This document shows positions 24,701-38,900 of a stretch of DNA of 64,000 nucleotides, in pieces. Position 1 is the stretch's first letter; each line of letters begins with the position of its first letter. The translations under genes and the position numbers were made by a program. The stretch spans positions 4,775,775 to 4,839,774 of the forward strand of contig JALIRH010000008.1 in NCBI GenBank assembly GCA_023055505.1, read 5' to 3'. This DNA is from Callipepla californica brunnescens. Its lineage: Eukaryota; Chordata; Aves; Galliformes; Odontophoridae. Below the pieces are notes generated by a model. That model saw only the letters and a program-made list of their open reading frames with translations, was not told the origin of the DNA and did no database searches.

Positions 24701-27700
24701 AAAAATGAAAGATAAAAGAATTGGCAAGAAAACGTTTCTCAGCATCTGACTTCTCTTCCAACAGGACTGAAATGGAAACAAAGTCAGGTCAGTACAAAGC
24801 ACTTCTGAAATGTCATCTTGAGTTCCTAGCCCTAACAAAACAAATCACCTCACTTTTATGGCTAGCTTGCTCCCCTTCCATCCCCCACTGACATTAACTT
24901 AATGGCAACCAAACAATTAGATTGCTTTCACCAATAGGAAAGAAGCTGGAAAAAAAAGCACTGAAAGACAGATGGAAAGGCAGAAGGAACAGAAAAGCAA
25001 GAGAATACAAGCACAGACTGGAGAGTGGTATTTGTCTCTGGAAAGTAGATAATTAACAATAATAACATAATGAACAGATAACGACTAGAACATTAGCTAT
25101 GGAAACAATTATTATATTTAAAGCTAAATTTCACTCAATCCTCAAAGCAAGGCTGCCACCAAAACTTCTCTACAGATTTAAACATAGTATGTGACTGCCA
25201 CCACTCACAGTGCTCCCCCCAACACTGTTAAAAATGCAAGTGTCCTCTCAACAGGATTCACTTCCTATACAAAGACTGAAAAAACGCTATTGCCGTACCA
25301 CGTTCACCAGGCCTTCCTTTAGGTTTATCTTGTAAGTAGTAATTGCAGTGGGACTGGAAAATATTGAATCTCTTGACTTCTTTGAACTTATTCAAAAAGC
25401 TCTGTTCTTCTTTTTGCGTATGCACTGCAAGGACTTCCTTCGTAAGCCCCAGTTTTTTAAATGACTCCTTCTCCTGGTTTACATGTGCAGAGCTGGATGG
25501 AGGGGCAAGAAGTTGGCTATCTAAGAGTTCTGCTCCACTTGGACCATCTTCTACCATTTCTACAAAAACAGAAGGAATGAAAATAATGAAGTGCTGCATA
25601 TGCATTTTAAGCTACTACAAACCATTGTAACTTCTCTTTAAAAGTTTAAGATATAAGTTCTGCTCTTATTTATTCAGTTTCCATAAGTACATCTTAGCTG
25701 TAAATAATGCAAGTTAACATGTAGGTACTAGGTGTTCTCGTCTTTGAGGTTATACTTGCTGGAAATCAATATTATGGCAATGACGTATTAGCAGAAATCA
25801 TACCTAATTCAGGTTGTGGTTTTTTGTCTCCAACATGAACAATGGTGCTACTGTAGCTGCACTGACTTGTGAGCGATACAACACTTTCAGGCTTGCCAGG
25901 TAAGGCCAAAGAAGTTAAGTGAGCACCAACTACTGGGGGACCACTTGATTTACCAGATGCCTTCAACACAGTAGAGTCTATTGTAAAATTAGAAAAATAA
26001 AGGAAGTTATGCAGGTAAATGAGTAATATGTAGCTACAGTTGCAGAACAGCAAAGGCTTACTTGTACTTAGCAAGATTTAAAAAAATGAGTATTTTAATT
26101 GAACTCGCACATTTTACCAAGGATGCTTTAGGAACAGAATAACTTTTGGGCAACTAACTCCAATCTTCTACTCTCAAACACAGTCGAGCCAAATCTTTCC
26201 AGTAAAGGACATCTTGATCTTTCCTGGGCTTTACTCTTCTTTGATGGTATGACTTTGGAAGCTTCTGTCCCTCCCAGCTCCCATCTTGTTTGTTGTACAT
26301 AAGTTGGGAAGCTGGTTATTAGCTGGCAGATGTTAAATTTTGCTTTCAGAATCAATTTAAGTTCTCTCACTTGAAAGCCATACACAATAATTCAGCAGAG
26401 ATCGTATCAATCCATCACAGAACAGTCTCAAAATATTCCTTGTTCTGTATAAACACTCAGCAAAACTCTCAGTGCAAGACTTGAAGTTTGCCTTCTCCTG
26501 ACTAGCATATGCTGGTTACCTGATCATTCTCAGTCATCTGTGCATCAAGAAGCTAGCAAAATCCCATCCTCTCCTATCAACTAGGACTGCAGAGACTACA
26601 GACAACAGCAGAAACTGTGTGCCTAAGCTATACCAGTCATTATTCTGACAAGAAGTAACAGCCAACTGAATGCTGACAAAATAAATAAATAGATAAACTA
26701 ATGTAGAGATACCTCCTAAGGGTTGTATAGCATTAACAGATGCTTTTTGTTCATGAACACCAGAATTCACACTTGTTGAAGGTTCACATTTTCTTTTTGC
26801 TGTACCAGGCACATTGCAACTCTCCAAGTATCTAAAATGAAATAATTTAACGGCATTAGATACATGAGTCTGAAGTCTAGAGGTCAATAGTAATTTACAC
26901 ACTGGCTGCTTACCTGATGACACTATCCAAGCAGCTAATCTGTTGATAAGAGTATACAGGCTGTTCTTTCCATGCCAACTCTTCAGTAGCCACGTTTTTA
27001 GGAGTAGCTGTAGCTGTGGTATCCTTTCCTATTACATCTTTCACCTGACCACCAGGACCATTTTGTTTCTCTGTTAAGAGATTATTATTATGCAATCACA
27101 GCATTAATCCTTTGAACTTCCCCTAAAAGTTTTACTAAAACAGCAGAAGTTTTCATGTATGCATATTTCTTAACAGACCAGAAGTTTCTTAACAACGTAG
27201 AGCAGTAAGAGCAAGTGTTCTAATAGATGAACTTTGTGTAAGGAGCCCCCTGATCTTAAGGTTCAGTGAAGCTGATGGTTGCAAAGGGGACATAATGGAT
27301 ACAGTAAAAAAGACACCACTTGAACTGAAACCCTCTCAAAATGAGAACAAGTTCAGTGCAGAAAGTTATAAAATAAGCTGTTACTCATGTCTATAAAACT
27401 TAAATTGCATCAGCAAGATTTTCATTTATTGACTTAACAATTCCTGAACTTATGTGCAAAGAGGAATAACAACATCCTCCATCTAACAGAAGAAAAAGAT
27501 ATTTGACTGAAGAGCTACAATTAAGGCCCTTCAAAGCAACAGTTGTAGGACACACCCTCACTGCATGTTATACTACTATCAACTCAGACAGCTGGGTCAC
27601 ATGTTATTCTTTATATTGTCCTTAATCTCTCCACTACATTCAGGGAAACAACAGCACTTATTCATAAAAATTGTTTAGAATGAAACTGGAAAATCTCCTA

Positions 27701-30700
27701 TTCATGTTTCATCATTCACCACTGCAATAAACTAGTACTTACTTAAGTTACTAATAATACCTTACCTGCAGAAGGCTCTCTCTTATATTCCAGTTTTCCT
27801 TTATTATCAGTGAAAATATGCTGTCCTTTATTTTTGACCTTACGGGCATCCTGATTGATCTGGAAAGAAGCCATTAAAAACACTTATTATGAAATCCTCA
27901 CACAAGTGATCAAGCATAGTGATTCCTAATTTTCTACATAACTCTAAAGTAATAATTTATATGCAAAACAAAAATTCCAGAAGCTTAATTTGCGTAAGAC
28001 ACTAGTGGATAAATACTGAAAAGCAGAGCAAGCACACCAGTCTGCTATGCCTGATCATAAAAGCATAATCAAGTTCAGAAGGTTTAGACTGAGTCATGTA
28101 ACCAAAGAAAAATTTAGCTTTCAGAAATCAACTGCAATTCAGGAGGGCCAAATAAGAATGCCAAAAAGACTTCAGATCTTAGAAGACGGTACAGTTCCTT
28201 TAACTGCACCCACAGTCAGTACACTACTGTCCAACTCACACTGCCTCCATGGCATAGCTCTGATAAGCAAAGGCACAAATATAACTCTGCTGGTTTTCTT
28301 AGTATTTTTTTTCATTTTTTTAATGTCAGTAGTCTGAACAAAAGTTCTCACTATCAATTGGATATAACAATGTCCTGTAAAGTTAATTTTTAAGCAAAAT
28401 CTTTCATTCCATATTACAGTGTATTTTGCAGCACAAAAAAGTCACGGGCTATAATTTTCGTATGTAGTTATCACTGCATTTTATCTTCTCAGAAAACAGG
28501 ATATACAGACTTTCCCCTCAGAAGAAGCTGTTTTCAAACCTTCTTTTTTTTTGCCCAGAAGCAAGCGCACACACTGCCCACTTTCAAACCTGTAATTGTG
28601 CTTCAGTACCTTGAGACTTCATCTACAGTGTAAATATTTATTCCTCCTGACAGAAAGCTTTTTCCTCCAGATTAAACAAGAGAACATTTTCCTTTTACTT
28701 CTTTCCATCCCTAATTAGAAAGGCTTAAGCTAAAAGTTAAAAACTATTTAGTTTTGTATTTCATATTTGGAATTATAAAAATGAAACACTTACTGTTTTA
28801 TCCTTTTGTGTGTCATCATTATTATTTCCTGCGCTGTCACTGGAGGATGCCACACTCATTAAGTGTTCATGTGAGCCATTGCTACCCAGACTTCCATAGC
28901 CACTGGATCCACTGTTGTGTACAGGCTGTTTAAAACAACATATAATTTCTGCATACCAGCTTTCAATAAAAATGAAATAGTTACTAATAGTTCCACATTA
29001 GGTGAAAGGGATTTTTTTTTTTTTTTTTTTAGCTTTTTTGTGCAGTTCTGTGGTTGTCTTTTGTTTTTGTTTTTTGTTTTAAATTGTTTATATGAAGATG
29101 CCATGGCTGCACTAAATCCTTAAAGCTCCAGTTGGTATTTAACACACTTAAGTGAGTCATGCTTGGCAACCAAACACAAATAGTTTCCAGGACTGTAGCC
29201 AGAAATCCCAACACAGTGGAAGATAGCTAAGCAAAACATCACATTGAGATAAACACCCTTTCTTCAGTGGGAATTTAAAATACTGGCACAAAAGCACATG
29301 CTGTACCTGCAGTAAAAGCCGATATATTTGCTCTGTGATCTCCTGAACACTGGGGTGAAGAATTCTGTCCTCTGTATAGTTGGGAGCAGCAAAGACATCT
29401 TCGTTTAAGGGACCCCTGCATAAACCAAACATATCCCATTCCATTACAAATGCAAGTACTTGAATTGCAGAGAGATTGCATCCTCAATTTGCCATCTATA
29501 TGTAGCGAACAGGATCTGATCATTATTCTGTTGCACATAAGACCACTGAATCTCATAAAGTGCACACCCTTACTCACTTTGAGCATAGCTTCTCTCCTAA
29601 AGCAACTCTTGACAGTACCAACAAAATATGAAACAGATCAAGTTTCCCTTATTTAAAGCAGCTATTACATCACTAAACCCAAATATAAGAAGGAAACAAT
29701 TTGTGTTGAGGGGGGAATTTTTCCCCTCTCTAAACCTTTAAGGATCACTACATAAGCTCGAGGGAAAAAAAATATCATGACTATTGACTTACGTCCTAAC
29801 TTTGTGTCTTCCAATGATAAATGAAACCTTTCTACTCCAAGGATTGATGAAACTGGACCAGCTAGTGTCCATGGTTATATAATCTCCATTTCTAGTGCAA
29901 AACCTGATTGGTGAATAGTCAAAAGGCTGTCCTCCATATTGAAGTACTGTTAAGAATGATACAAAGAAGTCAGTTTCATACTTGCAGTTCTAATTAATGA
30001 CTCAGAGCTTAACATAGTTGAAGAAACAGCTTTACATTTTTATAGTTTAACAAATAAACATTGCAAGAATGGTTCACTCTTTCTTCTCATTGACTGTTTA
30101 TGGAATGAGGAATACTACAATTTAAAGTATGACAACTTCTACCATTGCACTCTCAGGACGATTTTCTTTACATATGAAATATTCACGTACAGTTTTGCTT
30201 ACAGCACATATGCTTAACATAAAAAATGAAAATGAGAAAGTAATCAATCAGTCTGCATTAAGAATCAAGTTGTAGAGTAAAGGAATTCTTCAACATCTAA
30301 TTACTCAAAGGAAAAAAAAATATAATCTCCAATTTGCTTAGGCCTTTTCAGATGTTACTTTCAACTTTCATGGGAAAAAAACAGGTATTTCTTTCACAGC
30401 AAAGAGATCACCTACTTTTTTTGTGGATTGCTAGCATTAAGGGTCTGTCATTCGGGTGAAGATGCACCAAAACCGGTGTTCCTATTAAGTCCTGAGGTAG
30501 GTAACCCAACAGAGGTACTGCTCTGGGGAAAGAAAAACAAAAGAAAACCATTTATTTGAACTAAATTAAGTGAAAGAAACGTGTACTTAATCTTTAAAAT
30601 GTTTCCATTTATTCTTTTTCCTCTAATTTTAAGTTTAAATTCTAGGGAACAGTAGTGCCAGCACTCTTTGAACAGGGCTGTTTGGTTTGCTGTTTTTTCT

Positions 30701-33700
30701 GTTTGTTTCCAACATTACAAAACAGTGCACCAACCAAAGTCAAGGAGTCTGCTACAGCAGTTCTCCTGTCTTTTCTATGCTGCCTAGTTCTACAGGCTGA
30801 GTACTTACCCTAATTTTAAAAGAGCATTAATAAAATTTAATCTTATAAAACTCTCATGAAAGTAAATAGTACCCCCAATCTACGGGCTGCAAGCCAAGGC
30901 TAAGGATCACACAGGATTACTGTAGCTGAACCAAACAGGGCAGTTGACTAGGGTACAAGAAAACTTTCTCACAGGCAGGTTATGAAATCAACTCTGCAAG
31001 GAAGCAAGCTTATTAATGAGAATAAATAATTAACGTTCGCTCATTCCTGCAGAGTATCTTCTTCTAATGATGGGATGAAATCATTGAATTTATTGAGCTC
31101 CAGGAACAAGGGATCAATCCAAGCACTGAGATGCTTTTACGGTAGCCAACTTAATTTTCATTAAAAAGAAAGGAAAAAACCCCACAACGTCACAGAAAAT
31201 CCCATGCAAAACAAGGGAAAGGAAAAGCGAAAGGAAGGAAAAAGGAAGTCTGCTTTTTCAAATCAGGAATAAGCGAATGTGCTCTCATGGTCTTAAAAAA
31301 TACTATGATATTTCAAAGCACGTTCCTTTACTTAAACGCATTAGAACATCGACTACACCTCAGCCTCCTATGCCTTCAACCATTGTTCAGAGTAGTATCC
31401 TCCATTCTCTTTGTAGGCTTCCAATTTCTATCACCCACATCCTCCAAAAGGTATTAAACAAAATCAGAAACAGTCCAGAAGAGTAAAAGGAAGTTCAGTT
31501 TACATCTTAGTTTCTGAGCCTCTGTGAATGACTTAAATTCACACGCATCATATCATACGCTGATAGTTTCACATGAACTCTCATCAGCTTCCACGACTGT
31601 CAAAACAACATACAAGCTTCAGCCAGAAGAAGCTGAGTAGATTAATCATGAACACAGAATATGTTGTTTGATTTTTTTTTCTGTTTAAAATGATGCAACA
31701 TTACATTCCATAGTCTTAATTAAAAAACAGAAGCTTTGTGCAGGTAATGACTGCTGACACAGGCATTTTCCTGTCAGTGGATTCCACTCTTTGAATTTAT
31801 TGTTGAATTTTGCTCCAGATGGAAAAAAACAAAAGAACAAGTTGTCAGCAGGCAAACAGTTTTCCACTTAAAGACCACACTGTGAAGTGCTTTCATACTT
31901 ATTTATTATTTATTCTTTATTTACTTAAGTTATTTACCTCTCATCTACATCCTGGAACAAACAGGTTGGTGTGTGTGTAGTTGTAAAAATTCTTTTGTCT
32001 GGAGGAATTCTGGGTGCTGAGAGAAAAAGAAAAGCAGGTTAACAAGTATATTTTGCATACTGTATGCTTTAATAAAATGCTGAGTAAAATCTAGAAGCCT
32101 GCCTAAGAGTGTACAGGACAGTAAGTTATTTCACAGCCTCCCAGCGAGGGCAGAGAACAGAACCAATTCTCTTGCACTTTAATGAGATCACTGATGGTAC
32201 TCAAATACATTAGCATAACTGAATTTCAGCCTAAGAAAAGGAAACTGCACAGAAGTTCCCGTAGCAAAATACTGAACAGTCCTGGATTTCCCAAAATCAA
32301 ACTACTCTTTGTTCACTGAAATGATTACCTTCATAACCAGAATGCACTTTTTCTGCAAGCAGCACACAGCAAAGTTGGTCCTCTGCTACTTCTGGATCTT
32401 GTACTTTGATAAGGTAAGGAGTCATCCGAAATGGATGATAGCAAATCTCATTTTCACGCTCCTTTCCTGCACTAATAATTAAACAGAGATTATTATTTGC
32501 ACAGATTCATCTCATGCTGAACAAAATTTTGTCTACTGTTAACTTCCTTAATTACAAGAGGACTGCATAATTGCTCCTAGAACAGTACCAATGAATATTG
32601 CTTCCCAAGTTTTCAGTAGAACAGAGCCTAATTCAGATGGCATCCTTTGCATTTTGACTGCAATAAAGCATTCACTGTCACATTTACTGCTTAAAATAAG
32701 ACCCACAGGTGTTTTAAATGGAAATTGCATGGAAAAAGAAAAGTTCTCCTTTTATGACAGATTATTTTTTTGATCCAATAATCCTAATCTGATATTGAGC
32801 ATCATTTTAACCTTCAGAGAGATTAGTTTTATTTTATGAAAACTGTTATAACCGTTCAGTTAATAATTAAATACCTTCTTTTACTCAGAATTTATCCTGA
32901 TTTAGAAAAGAACAAAGTCTCAGAACTTCTCACCTATAATAACTTAACAAGAAGCCAAAGAATAAAAACAAAAACAATATCCAGTGACTGAAAAAAATAT
33001 TTTAGTAATGAAGGTTACAGCAGTATGGATTTATAAAATTAAAGTTTCTGGCATCAATATTACTTAGAAGAAAAGACATCTACAAAAACACCAGCAGTGT
33101 TCTATAGAAGACCCAGTCCAACTTTTTGGAGTTCATTCAAAATATACTAATACTTTAATTATCAGGTGTTTATTTACTCCACAAGTAATTAGTGGTATTT
33201 ACGGAAAGAAAGTCTGTGGAACATGAGAGGCAACAGGTAGCAAAAAGAAAACCAGAAGAACTGTAGCATCTATCGACGGCAAAAAAGACAAAAGTTACCC
33301 TCAACTATGTTCATGGGCCACCTGAGATAAATTTAATATACGCTATTACTCTTACAGAATGAAAGAGTCTGTAGCAGGTGCTGAGCACAACAGTTCAACC
33401 AACATGAAATGAAGGCTTTCTCCACAGCTGTGAAAGATACCATATCAGCTCTACTTAGGGTGCAAAGGTCAGTACTCAGACTGATTAACTTCTAAGGTGC
33501 AACATCCTGCTACCACTTAGCAGCTCTCTACATAGCTTCTGGAACAGCCAGATGACAAGCATGTGCTTGGCCTTACATTCACATCATGGAATAGTAAGAA
33601 ACTTGCACGCTGTATGTATGATTCTTGCAAAGGTCAAACACTTTGTAATGCACAGTTCCATTACACCAAGTCTATCAGAATTCTATCTTACCTGATGCGA

Positions 33701-35891
33701 CAGAAAAAAGATTTCTCTTCCATGCAATCCTGGGTGGAAGACTCTAGAATTATTAAACATTTTTTAAAAAGTTATGAATTATTCTATTAAACAGCATTAT
33801 ATCACAGTAATTTCCCCCAGGTATTTGCTTAAAATAGTTGGCAGCTATCTTTCAGTTCCTAACAGCTGTCACTGCATAAGTAAAACAACCCTCTCACAAG
33901 CAAATACCAAGTGACTTATGAGATCTAACTCTTCAACATTAACATGCCTGACATCCTTTTCCGAAGGCTAAAAGAACAGATATACAAATTACATTTGATA
34001 AATGCTCAATGACATCAGCTGTAGTACATCTTTCTATACAGTAATCATGATGTCCAGTATACAAATCATAGCCATTTTAGAAGGAAGCAGAATATTATCT
34101 TTCTTATATCAAAAGAAAGTTAAAAAAAAAAAAAAGTGGTCATTTCATTGCAAGAAAATCATGGAAGACAAATCCACCTGAGAGGAGCCCAGCAACTGCT
34201 GAATAATAGTAATCAGAAGACCTTTAGCCAACAGACAAGTTTTGGTGATTCATAAAGGCATGTTATACATGCCATATTGTTCAGAAATGTTCTAGTAATG
34301 CATGTGTGCTATACCCTCATTACGTGACTGGAAAGGATGAAAGGATACTTAAAAGTCAGCACGACTGAGGATCAGAGAAATATCTAATGCTGGAACCACT
34401 CACCAGCTCTGCTGCAAATATTCCAAGATGGTAATCTGTACGGGGTGGTAGAAGTATAGAAAACACTGACATCCTGAGGTGCCAATAACTCCACAAACTT
34501 GGTATTTTTAAAATAACCCCTCTTGCAGCGAAGAATAGAAGCAGCTTGATCAGAGATGTACACAATTTTCCCAGTAATCAAAGAAACAGCTACAGCAAAC
34601 ATATCCTAAGAAGAAAAAGCTCAAGATTAGGCAGTTTAAAAAGACAGTTTTGATATATTTATTGTTTAAGAAAGAGATAAAACAAGACACCAAGGGAAAG
34701 GCATTAAGTTCAAAACAAAAAGGAAATAGAATAAAGACAATTAAACCACATCTATTTGTGGAGCATTAAGAAAAAAAAGAAAGCTTTTCTTGTGAATTAC
34801 ATACATATCACATACGTCTTGAACTACGCAGTAATAATAACACTATGATTTTCTCAGGTTACATGCCCTAAACGTCATACAAAGATGCAAGGAGCTTCCA
34901 ACTTAAACTGCATAAATTGCTTTCACAATTAGACTTGTGTTACAGCCGTATCTGACATTTATGAGATTCAGCTGCTTTGTGAAGAGCTGTTTCTGTTAGT
35001 TTGTTCGGGCTCTAAACCATTTGGTAAGAACAACAAGTAGAGAGATGGAAAAAGCCCCAAACACACACAAACTCCACTTGTATTATTTCATGTTGTTTTT
35101 CTGCTCAACACAGAGGAGTTCCCTGCGTCATAAACTTTAGTGCCCTATCCACTATTACTATACACAAGCCTAAGAAGTGTCATCAGAACACTGTGTTTAC
35201 AAACTCATGCTTTGGATCAATTGACGTTTTGAAACTCTCAGTGGCACTCTAGAGTGCTTTGGCTATTCATTTTACACTCTGGGCAACTTTGTTATTCATA
35301 GGTTCCACAGAAAGATACTACTTCAAACTAGGGAACATCCTCTACCTACCTACCCATTTACACACATACATTAAGAAAGAGGCTTCAGGAAAAAAAAAAA
35401 TAGTGGAAGGCACTCTAATTTTAGATGTAATTATCGTTGATCTCCATAATAATCCTAGAACACTGAAAATGGGGAAAATAAAATAACCACACTGACTACT
35501 TCTAAAAACCTACACTGATCACTGTATCTGCTTTTTGTGTCACTTGTAAAGACCACAGGTACCACAGCAGAGGACTCAGCAACATGCTGATTCAAACACC
35601 TGGTCACTTTTCAGTCACATGAACAGAAGCAACAATTAAAACATCAAATACCTCCTAAACAAATGACAGCTCAAATGCTTCATTTGCTATGTGGCTGTAC
35701 TAAGCTTTGTAATGAGATACACTCTAAGTGCATCCCTGAAGCATCCTGAGAAGAAAACTAAACATTTACATGTTACACAGTGCATTACATCACATGGATA
35801 TTCAGATAAATCACACTGTCCCTAAACATGAGGTACAACTCATATCACCGAGTATTTAAGCTACTTACTTCCCATCTAACTGACAAAAAAA

Positions 35892-35922
<31 letters not shown>

Positions 35923-38900
35923 TAAGATTAAGTGTTCAAAGTTTCTCCTTCACATTCACTGGAAGGCAACAGCCAGCTTCTTCACATTATTGGCCTAGTT
36001 ACTTGTGCCTTGTAAAAACGAGGCATGCTTGAGAATTCCTATTCCAGAAAGCACATTACATACACCGTATACTTGTGTCAGCATACTCACTGCATTTTTC
36101 ATGATGTATTCTGACGTTATAGTCTCAACTTCTTCCACTGTATAAGATGACACATTGAGTCCAGAAGGCTGGGATTCGTTAATCATCAACAATTGGTAAT
36201 ACTCCTCATTGGCTACATTAAGAACATTAAACAATTTATATTGGGAAGTAAAAATCTCCTCAGTACGTAGACAGCTTGGAAGTAATGAATTGACTTTTTC
36301 TGGCACAAGCACAGAATAGGCAATTGGAAAGTCTAGGTATTACTCCAAATGAGTTCTTCCACAGTGGAATTTCCTCATCAGAAATCCAAGTACTTTTATC
36401 CATCTTAACATACCCACATATGCATCATAATATATTTTGGTCTGTTTGACAGTTTCAGAAGTTTGAAGTTAAACAACAGTTCTGCAAACTAGTTTACAAC
36501 AAATACCAGTAAAATACCAAGCATCTAGCAAAGCTGCTCTAACTCCCAAGCAAAACCTTCTCAGTAGATGAGAAGACCATGAAAATAATTGCTTACTGAG
36601 GTTTGGAAACACAATAAACTTCACTTTATAGAGACAATCGTTTAAATACCTAATTAAATATTTAATTTTACCCAGATCAGTTTTATTTCAGCAGTATCAT
36701 ACTTGATTACCTTTAACTTGTTTAATGCTTTTAAGGGCATATTTCAATGTTGTTAGGACACTAGATTTGCCTTTAATTCTCTTTTCAGCAGGAAGATGAG
36801 CTTTCAGCTCCTGTAATGTTTTCAACAATTCCTTTTGTGTTTTGGCTTTAGTAGACTGCTCGCTGCTGTAAGATTAAAGACAAATAATAAAAAGTTACTT
36901 GAACGCTTGGAGCAATACAACATCCTCATAGAAACTCAAATACACTGAATTGTCACACTTAAATCTGTGCAGCTAGCCACACTCAACTTTTCTATTACTT
37001 AGTATCAACATTCAAAACTTGTAGTAATTCTTAAATTAGCTACAATCACTTCAAATAGAAGATTTACCACAACCAGAAATCTTATTGTAAAAAACATACT
37101 GCCTGTATGTGCAACAGTACAGCTATATACATATATACACCCAAGCACCAGAGATTTTTTTTGCACCAGTCTCCCTTCCCCTCTTTTTGTGGTATATCCC
37201 TTAGTTCCTTTAAAATTCAAACTCTCAGAAATGGTCATGGACTTCAAAGTAGAGAAGCAGGAGGTCCATTCAAGTCTTCACCTCCTGTTCGAGCAGGTTC
37301 TCATAGGAAAGGTCCCTGAAAAGGGAATGGCAGTGGGAGAGCATCAAGTTAACAAAACAAACGGAGAAATGCTTGGAACAATGTATTCCAGTTAAGCATG
37401 GCAATACATTAAGTAACATAAGGAAGGCTGAATAAATATGAAGGGTGAAGAATCAGAGAAGGCAGCTGGAGACAGAAATCTTATTAACATTTCTCAGGTG
37501 CATGCTCAAAAGTGTTGTCTCAGTCAGGAGGTCAAGCCACAGCAATAATCAGTGCTAACACTAGAAAACTGCCTTCCTTTGCAATCCCTGCTGTCTCTTA
37601 TTATTTAAGAATGATGATAAAATCAAAAAGGAAAAGGAAGGAAGGGAAGGGACGCAGAGGATGACAAAGATGGGTGGCAAGTGGGCAGGAAGCAATTAAA
37701 AAATCACCTTATCTTTGTCATTGAAAGAAATGTTAAAAGTTAATCAGTTACATTAATTTAGAGGATTTTAGATCTTTTCTTAAATCTCCCTAAATCAATC
37801 TGTTCCCACAAAAAGGAAGGCCTTCTACTACCACACAGTTGCCATGGCTGCTACTCTCCACAGAGTTACCCTAAGGACCACTGTAGAAACAGTGTTCTTG
37901 GCAACCGTGCCACCCTTTCTGGAGCATGCAATAAGTGGCCTCAACTTCCAGGTAACTTTCAAGGGGATTTCAGAATTTTTTTCTGAGAAATTTGAGAAGT
38001 TCTTCAGGTAGATCAACTCATCTGACAGGTTTGAGGTATACTTCACCCATAATGCTTAGAGGTTGAAAAAGCTGGCTTGTACTAGAATATACAATCATGG
38101 TTCTTGTTTGCATCATAACACTCCATGATAAGCATACAATTCAGTTACTGACTGGCCATTTAATACTGAGAAATAAAGGCAAGGTATAAGTGAATAATGT
38201 CATACTCCCTTGGGAAACTTGTTATTCACCTATAAACTAAAATCACATGTACAGTATGGCTTGATAGTACTATACTGATGCAACCTAATAGGGCCTTTTT
38301 AAAAGAAGAACAATCTATGATAACAGCAAGGAGGAAGAGAAAGGGAAAGACCATGAAATAACAGAGCATACTGCTGTTACTGTATCCTCTGGGCATGCTT
38401 CATAAAAGTGGTCAAGAACCCTTCTATCAGAAAAAAAACTCAGCCAAACTGGCCTCAGAAGTAACAAATGCAGAAGGCTGGCCTCCTTGGAAAATCAGCT
38501 ATGAAATTAATTTTTTTTTTTTTTCCTGAAGATCTGTAGCATCAGGCACATGAGCCAGGCACAGAGAAGGCCTGACTTGCAGAATACAGAATCAGCAAAT
38601 TGTACAAAAATAAGAGCTTTCCATTTTGCTTTAAGTGGACAGTCCAAAAGGTAGTTAGGTGGAACATTGAATCCAAAGCCCAAAAACCTTTGAATCAAAA
38701 GCTAAACCTGCAGCTCATCAGCCTATTGTAGACGACTCTTTCAAGACCATCTCTAGGCATGCTCAGGCAACTGAGGTCATGTCTCCCATTGCAAAAAGAC
38801 CAAAGATGATCAGACTGTAACCGGCAGCGGGGGAAACGCTGTACCATCTGGATTTCTGAGCAAATAGCTATTAACGAAGAGTGCTGTTTTTGTTTAAAGA

